Assembly (NCBI GenBank): GCA_036245805.1
Contig: BTRK01000006.1
Coordinates: forward strand, 41,696,520-41,760,519
Reading direction: 5' to 3'
Source: Pristionchus mayeri
Taxonomy: Eukaryota > Nematoda > Chromadorea > Rhabditida > Neodiplogasteridae
Length of the DNA: 64,000 nucleotides
Within the stretch, counting starts at the first letter, position 1, and the number at the start of each line of letters is the position of its first letter. The notes beneath the pieces were generated by a model that was not told where the DNA came from, searched no databases, and worked only from the letters and a program-made list of their open reading frames with translations. Both the position numbers and the translations under genes were made by a program. Positions 57,376 to 64,000 of this stretch are shown in pieces.

Positions 57376-59108
57376 CATTATGTTATTCCTTGCGTTACCA
57401 CGTCGGCAAAATATTTTTGCATGCGCCGGGACTCGAACCTGCGACTTTGTGAGTTTGAATTCACGAAGGGTGAACCGTGCAGCCCATTACGAGAGTTTTG
57501 ACGACCTGGGAGACTACCAGGACCCCCGAGATAAAATCTGCAAAAAGTAAGGTATATGCAGAATTTCGAGCTCTACAAACTGGTAAAGTTTAGAGAGGCG
57601 CAAAAAATGTTGGCTCCTACGGTAAAATAAAAACTTGTCTGACATCCATCTGCTGCAAGGGTCGCAAAAGTGAGAAACGAAAAAAGTTAGCCAAAATGTT
57701 TAATTTGATCATAAACACACTTTTGTAATCAAAAACCACCACTTTTACAGGTAGAAACCTCCAAAACCGAGCCCCTTCGACTAAACTTTGCAGCAGCCTG
57801 CTGCAGCTACAAAGCATGATAAAAATCTAAAACTTCGGATTTGGTCTTAACCAAACAAGTTCTTAATAGAAACATGAGAAACACGATTTTCAAAAATTTA
57901 AATGTCAACTGGAAACGCCGATTTGTTCCGATTCTCTCGTGAGAGGCCTGATATACCACGCTTTATCTTTCTCTGACCCGGCACGGCTAGAGTGCGCCCT
58001 CTCTCCCCTTATATTGTCCCCTCGAGTCCTCAATTTTCAGGTTCTTAGCGAATCGAGTCCGTCTTGTTGCTGCTAAAAATGGTAATGAGTCATGAACGTC
58101 TTCGAGACTGGGCTCACGGAAAACACTGATAGGCCAGTGTAAATTTGGTCGGATTCAGTCTATTTATGGACATATTTCTGAATTGAATGATACAACGGTA
58201 AATGGGGAGAGAAGGGGCACAATCTTGCACAACTTGTGACTCATCCAAGAAATGAAGAAGATGCTTGAAAGCAGACGATCATCCATCCTGACCAAACAAG
58301 AACGTGTGGAGGCAGAAAAGAGATGATGGAGTGACTAAGACAGGCTTATAATATTGCATGCATCATTCTTGGTTGTTTCGATGATTCCATTTAGCGTGCA
58401 AAGGATTTCCGATTTATGGGGGTACAACCTATACACAAAGGTACGTGGAGGCGGCAGAACCGCAAACGAGGACTTTGGAATCACATTTTCTTTCGAAAAT
58501 ACCATTATACACATGATGTCAGGTTTATGCAAACGTTTCGTTACAAGGTTATTTTAAAGATTACTCGAACACGGATTGTTTGTCTCCATCACTTCGGCAT
58601 TATTTTCGGCACTACTTTTCAAGTTTGGGGATACCCTGTGGAGTCTCTCCTTCTCCAACCCGCTGGGATCCCATGTGGCTGTTTTCGTAGAGGACCCACT
58701 TCTCGTTCTCCGTTACGAGCAGTTCCAGCCATCGATCTCCGCCGCGGAGAATGAGGAAAGTATTGGAATCAACGTGTCGAATGTCATGGCTCGCTTGGGC
58801 CAGAACATGGGGTATCCGATAAATACCCTCATTCCAAGAGCCTAAGCCTTCTTTGACCGTATGGTGGACTCTATGTGCAATAGTCGTTTCACGGGCACTT
58901 TGAAATGGGCTCGTTTCAGCAGCTTTCTACAAGGTCTCAAAATGTAACTATCGCGGTCTCCCAGATCAACCCCATTAATTGAGGATAAAATCGCCTTCTT
59001 CGGGGATCTGGATCCAATTCCTGAAGGTATTGAAGAGGGGTCATGTCTGCGATAAACATACTTCAGTAAGGTCTCCGAATCCTTCATCGTGGTATAGTAT
59101 AGAGAGAG

Positions 59109-59954
59109 GTAAAGCAGAACATTTCGGAAGTGGATTGCACCAGGAACATGTATCGTTGCTCTACTAGAGCTTGACTGAAGGAAAGGGAATGGGAAATTGT
59201 TTACTATAAAGGCCGATCACTGACTGTTATTAAATAGGGACGAGGGAACACCAAAGTGCATTTGCGACGAGCAGTGTAAAAACAAAACCATGGACAACGA
59301 CTTTCCCGCCAACCTGATACTATCGCATTGCTCTTTAATTTTTCAATTTCTTCTGTAGTTGTTTTTCTCTATAGAGTTAGACTAGAAACAAATAATGTCA
59401 TGAACTTCCCTATGTAGTTTTTCCCTCGACCGCCATCTCCCTTGCTTCCCTTGTCAGCCTGACTCATGTTATTTTACGATTCACGCGCCTTTATGACTGC
59501 ACTCGATATGTGTGTGTATCAGTCAGCGTTGATCAAAGTTACAACCATCGAAATAGAGATTGCATTTCACCATCTCTTTATTGCAGACTTCAGGTGGCTT
59601 CGTGGGAAATGACTCTTCTTTATTTCTCGCCGATCGAATCGACGAGAGAGCGGGCAGAATGAAGAGACGATTTCATCCAAATCAAAGCCTATTCCAACCA
59701 CTTTTAGACTTGTTTTGCCAGAACTCAGGGAAAATGGATCAATGATCATCAATTGCATTTCATACGGAATCGCACAAATCTCCTTTGACGACAATTGGTT
59801 CCTTCTTCTTTCCTTCTTATCACTTCCTTCTTTTTCCCTTATACATCTGCTATAGAGAGCACAAAAATTGGAGCGACTCGTGGGCCTGGCGCCATTGCCT
59901 TACTCCCTACCCTTATTTCTAGTTTCTTTTTTTTTGCTCACCAGTATTTGCTAA
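59109..59954. other. Unassigned gap
   Basis: Several short frames overlap on both strands near 59560-59800. None has a recognisable domain. Polypyrimidine-rich near 59790-59840. Confidence 0.45.
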
Positions 59955-60262
59955 CAAGGAATGACCGCGGGGGTAGTTTGGAGTTTTCGAATGAGACCTA
60001 GCGCGATCGAAAGAGGATCAAATTCTAAGAACTGTTACGTTTTTCATATCTGCTAAACGCGTCTGTGGAAGTCTGGGTGGTAGCGGAATTTCTGAACCCT
60101 CAGAACTGGACTGTTTTACACCTCTCCCCACTATGAGCCCAGACATCCACAGGGGCGTTTAGCATATATGAAAAACGTAGAAGTTCTTAGAATTTGATCC
60201 TCTTTCGATCGCAATAGGTCTCGTCCAAAAACTCCAACCGACCCTCGCGGCCATTCCTTGTA
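59955..60262. mobile_element. Short foldback (about 308 bp)
   Basis: AGGAATGACCGCGG at left and CCGCGAGGGT-type to CCATTCCTT at right. Arms pair over CGATCGAAAGAGGATCAAAT and CGTTTAGCATATATGAAAAA. No target duplication was resolved. Confidence 0.75.
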
Positions 60263-60409
60263 AGCGTTTTTTTCACGTTACTAGTAGTGTTCGAGAAACG
60301 ATATCGGGAGCAGCTCGACTATGCTTGAGAAGTGTGAAAACATAGATGTGATAGGCTGAATTGGGAATAGAATGCATCTTGTAGTTCGGATAGCAATAGA
60401 AAGTCTTTA

Positions 60410-60848
60410 TTAGAAGAACGTGAAGCAAATGAGAGTGATCAATGACGAGATCGTGAGCATGACATCCGTGGTCATGCTTGTGGTCGGAGGTACAGCGGAC
60501 GTCGTCGTCGTGCTCGTCGTCGGATGTGCAGATGACGTCGTCGTCGACTTCTGAACGCTCGACGTAGCAGATGACGTCGGGTCACTCGCAGCGCCAAGGT
60601 CGAATTTGACGAGGAAAGAGCTATTTAGCGTCTTTCGTGTCCAATCTATGGAAATGTCGAATTGATCCGCTTCGTAGTTCGTTTTTAGCAGCATTGAACC
60701 GGTAAGTCTGGAAAATATGCGGTTATCAATAAAAGTTTGCCATATCTACACAAAAGCTCACTGAATTTTGCGCTTATTCACAACGATATTCAATGCTTCG
60801 TTAGGGTCTTCTGGTAGTGATGTCTTTGCTTCCAAGTCGACACTGTAA
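60410..60848 (-). CDS. CUB-like secreted protein, last two exons (GPI-type tail)
   Basis: Minus-strand exons 60778-60848 (LEAKTSLPEDPNEALNIVV) and 60410-60706 (LLKTNYEADQFDISIDWT), joined in frame by an intron with TTTTCCAG. A Thr/Ser/Pro stretch (STTTSSAHPTTSTTTTS) and a hydrophobic end (VMLTISSLITLICFTFF) follow, as in GPI-anchored worm CUB-like proteins, which are often pathogen- or stress-induced (family knowledge). The exon before 60848 is not identified; its intron is filled with the elements 60871-62149 and 62152-63487, so the 5' part is probably beyond them or outside the window. Confidence 0.65.
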
Positions 60849-60870
60849 AAGTTTTGAAAATTTGTTAGTA

Positions 60871-62149
60871 TTGGTTGGAACAAAAGTTTTGCACGATTTC
60901 GACCATGATGCTTGAAATCGCTTAAAAGGCTTCACTTTAATCGGGTCGATCTAACCGGATAGCATATATTTAGGGACTATTTGTAAAATATATCCGCTGC
61001 TTCGAATCGAATTCTTCTCTAAGGGTTTGCGAAAAAATCAGGTTTCGTTAAATGTGAAATTTTCGAGTTACATAGACATTTGTTTAGCACGCTCCTATTC
61101 TGATAGAAAAACTCATGATATAATCGCACATAGTGGAGTGAAAAGCCCGTTGGTAATTCTTTCTAAAGCTATGTATGATCTAGTGGTAACTTCAATTTAG
61201 CAAGGTTTACAGGCCATTAAATTCCAACTTTCGCGAGGTAACGTTGCCCAATGGATCGCTTTTCTTGCCTCGACAATCAATTATACTGGCTTGATCTTAG
61301 GTGCTTTTGCATATACTACCGTGGGGCTTTATAAAATAATGGAATGCTGGAGCATACCCTTTTCCAATCCAAGAAAATGTATATTTTCTGAAATTTTGAA
61401 TAATGGTCATCACAGCCAAAATATTGAAATTCGGTGTACATAGTTCGAGTCGATCTCTTCAAAAAGGACGCTATGTCCTGACTCGGCCAATCCAATAAGT
61501 GATAGAGTAAGAGTTGCTTGTTCAGTTAACCATATAATGTCTGAGCTTCCCTTTATGCTGGAAACATGTCATTCATGGAAAATCAATTTCGATAGGCTAA
61601 TATCCGGATCTGAGTATGCAATACTTCATTTTTTAATAGAAAAAAAAAAATTTTTTTAACATTGTATGTCCATACGAAAATAATTTTGAGCTTACCATGG
61701 AAGGCACTTAAAGATGAAATGCATTTGAGATCGATATACATACGGTTACGGCTATACGGTGAAGGCAACTAATTCAGAAAAGTCCCTTTTGACGCGAGAT
61801 AAAAATGACCTAAGTTTCTGGAATGCCATTTGTGGTGATCCCCATTTTCATACTATTTTATGATGCCTTTTCGTCACACTTTCCAAATGCACCTTGAAAT
61901 TTGCATTATCATCGATGCCCATAGAATGGAGACCCCAAAATTATGTAGTTCAGTTCTCAAATGTAGTAACTTGGACTTTGAAATGTCGCCACAGTATGAA
62001 ATGGTATTGGCAATACTAATGTGTGATTGAAAGAGTATCCAAGCCCTCAACGAATACATGAAACAATATTAAATAATTCTGCCAATAAAGGACAGGGTAT
62101 GCCGGAAAAGAAAATTTGAAAATCGTGCAAAACTTTTGTTCCAACCTGA
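60871..62149. mobile_element. 1.28-kb mariner-type element, TA-flanked
   Basis: The ends TTGGTTGGAACAAAAGTTTT and, reversed, TCAGGTTGGAACAAAAGTTT, with TA at 60869-60870 and 62150-62151. The interior is AT-rich without transposase. Confidence 0.82.
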
Positions 62150-62151
62150 TA

Positions 62152-63487
62152 CAGTCGCGCCGGAAAGTCACCGTACACTTTTTGAATGTGTTGTATATTT
62201 TTGCCCAGGAAATGCATCACTCTGGCACTCAGGCATGATGTACCAAATCCATAGGAGATTATGATCGTGGTATTAAGGTATGACGTCATCGCATAGTTAT
62301 TGCGTAGTGATGACGCAATCAATCTGCACTTTTTCAAAACGGCATTATTCTTACATAGATTTTTTCCTGCTCGCCATACTTTCTGTGATTGGAGATATGA
62401 CCGAGGCCTACCCAGAATAATTTTTTGAAGGTGCTGCTCGGTCGCACATTTGCTGCAAAAACAGGATCTGAAATTCGGAACTCGGCTTCTAGAGTAGCTA
62501 GAGACCCGTTCAAAGCATCAAAATGATCGTCATCACGATTGCACATGATACTGAGAATATGAATACGATATCTCATAATTTGCCCACAGGGCATCAAAAA
62601 ATCACTTTTCTGCATGACCATTTTTTGGACATCCATAACTTTAAGGAAAAGTTTGGTAAAAATCTGATTTTTATCTGATAATGTTCAAAATGAATTGAGC
62701 AACTGAATTCCAACTTTTTAGAGCGTTTGGATATCTTTCCGGGCCGCGGCGTGTGTTTTTCGGAGGCATACTAGGGTCGGGAATCACCCTGTTTACGAAC
62801 TCTCGTCGTCTGCACTCTCTCGCCAGTAGGAGTAAACAAGGTGTTTCAAGACCCTAGTATACCTCCGAAAAACGCACGCCGCGGCCCGGAAAGATATCCA
62901 AACGCTCTAAAAAGTTGGAATTCAGTTACACAATACATTTTGAACATTACCAGATAAAAATCAGATTTTTACCAAACTTTTCCTTAAAGTTATGGATGTC
63001 CAAAAAATGGTCATGCAGAAAAGTGATTTTTTGATGCCCTGAGGGCAAATTATGAGATATCGTATTCATATTCTTAGTATCATGTGTAATCGTGATGACG
63101 ATCATTTTGATGCTTTGAACGGGTCTCTAGCTACTCTAGAAGCCGAGTTCCGAATTTCAGATCCTGTTTTTGCAGCTTCGCTGCAGCAAATGTGCGACCG
63201 AGCAGCACCTTCAAAAAATTATTCTGGGTAGGCCTCGGCCATATCTCCAATCATAGAAAGTATGGCGAGCAGGAAAAAATCTATGTAAGAATAATGCCGT
63301 TTTGAAAAAGTGCAGATTGATTGCGTCATCACTACGCAATAACTATGCGATGACGTCATACCATAATACCATGATCATAATCTCCTATGGATTTGGCACG
63401 TCATACCTGAGTGCCAGAATGATGCATTTCCTGGGCAAAAAGATACAACACATTCAAAAAGTGTACGGTGACTTTCTGGCGCGACTG
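62152..63487. mobile_element. 1.34-kb foldback, CAGTCGCGCCGG family, TA-flanked
   Basis: Ends CAGTCGCGCCGGAAAGTCAC and, reversed, CAGTCGCGCCAGAAAGTCAC, with TA at 62150-62151 and 63488-63489. It shares its left TA with the mariner-type element. The arms match almost fully, with the centre near 62820. Internal blocks such as AAATGATCGTCATCA recur in the elements at 41.4 and 44.2 kb. Confidence 0.9.
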
Positions 63488-63489
63488 TA

Positions 63490-64000
63490 TATACAACTAT
63501 ATTTATAATTTCCCACAGTACAGATTATTGAATTGTAATAGTAAGTATCGCAAATAATCGTGCAAAATATTGGGGCAGTTATCAGATAGTAGCCGGACGA
63601 CGAAATCTAACCTTGAAACAGCAGCACTGAATGAGTCATGAACAGACTGGGCAGAGTATGAGTACATCTGGTCTTTCACGTACGAGCATCCAACATAGCC
63701 TGCATTTTAATTAATTAATTACACCTTAAAATTGTAGTATATTTTGCGAGAGGAGACCATGGTCTCCTCATGCCCACAACCTTCTCGAAGTTTGACACGG
63801 AAGCGACAATTACTCGAATTTTCTATTCATATTCGCAATATTCGATCGAAAAAAAGCTTAACGAGGACATACCAGGAGATATGTAGACTGCAGATGAGTG
63901 CTCTGCGTGATTTTCGAATGTGCCTAGAATGTTTTTTTAAAATTTTACTAGAAGAAAAGAAAGAAGAAGATAAAGAAGCGATGCAAAGTCGTAGACTAAC
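63490..64000. other. Unassigned end of window
   Basis: It includes a small perfect hairpin GAGGAGACCATGGTCTCCTC (63751-63770). No coding block was recognised. Confidence 0.45.

Larger units (their letters stand above)
55080..59108. mobile_element. 4.0-kb composite palindrome with mariner pieces
   Basis: The outer ends CTCTCTATACTATACCACG and reverse. Positions in the two arms add to a constant (114187 over 55100-55611, 114177 over 56360-56632), so there are almost no indels between arms. An inner element of the CGCCTCTCACGAG family spans 56231-57955. Both outer arms contain a mariner fragment (55440-55575 on plus, 58612-58747 on minus) and a mariner-type end (AGGTTTATGCAAACGTTTCG). The centre has another mariner fragment (57013-57375). 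Target duplication not clear. Confidence 0.85.

Noticed and set aside
55100..59087. Mirrored 81- and 89-codon frames in the palindrome arms as possible genes
   Set aside because: They are identical only because the arms are identical. No domain apart from the mariner scraps, and no splice context.

Overview
This looks like nuclear DNA of a nematode, most likely a rhabditid (clade V) worm. Genes have many short introns (often about 45 nt) with TTTCAG-type acceptors. The families present are a CYP33-like cytochrome P450, nas (astacin) metalloproteases with CUB and TSP1 domains, a Str-type chemoreceptor, a CUB-like GPI-tailed secreted protein, an RTE-type retrotransposon and maT/mariner transposons. 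No prokaryotic feature was seen. Nearly all intergenic and much intronic DNA is foldback (inverted-repeat) transposon sequence.

Layout. 1-4.5 kb: three foldback or mariner-type elements. 4.6-5.2 kb (-): a small secreted protein gene with one in-frame stop. 5.3-6.9 kb: an unbroken 1.6-kb TCTG tetranucleotide array, followed to 8.75 kb by a 65/67-bp minisatellite. 9.4-13.4 kb (+): a 14-exon P450 of about 500 aa. 13.4-18 kb: no gene recognised. 18.6-19.9 kb (-): propeptide and complete zinc-protease domain of nas copy 1. Its signal-peptide exon lies at 33.75-33.81 kb, because a 13.7-kb nest of transposons (20.03-33.74 kb) sits in intron 1 beside an antisense initiator tRNA-Met gene. 35.4-39 kb: two small secreted cysteine-rich paralogs (-), a maT-type transposon and a decayed third tRNA/promoter remnant. 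40-47.1 kb (-): nas copy 2, with signal peptide, propeptide, CUB, TSP1 and C-terminal tail, but with no catalytic exons. It carries the same tRNA-iMet in intron 1 and four transposons in other introns. 47.5-51.3 kb: a foldback element, a mariner end and an RTE element with 14-bp target duplications. 51.3-53.9 kb (+): Str-type receptor gene remains plus a partial paralog. 55.1-59.1 kb: a 4-kb near-perfect palindrome holding mariner transposase pieces. 60.4-60.85 kb (-): 3' end of a CUB-like gene. 60.9-63.5 kb: two abutting TA-flanked elements.

The main biological story is a nas + tRNA-iMet + promoter unit that was duplicated. One copy keeps the protease domain and the other the CUB/TSP1 domains. 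The introns of both became landing sites for nested foldback transposons, several of which carry RNA polymerase III B-box sequences in both arms. All calls come from reading the sequence; splice sites were chosen by GT/AG signals and reading-frame closure, and coordinates of repeat arms are approximate unless a target-site duplication is given.
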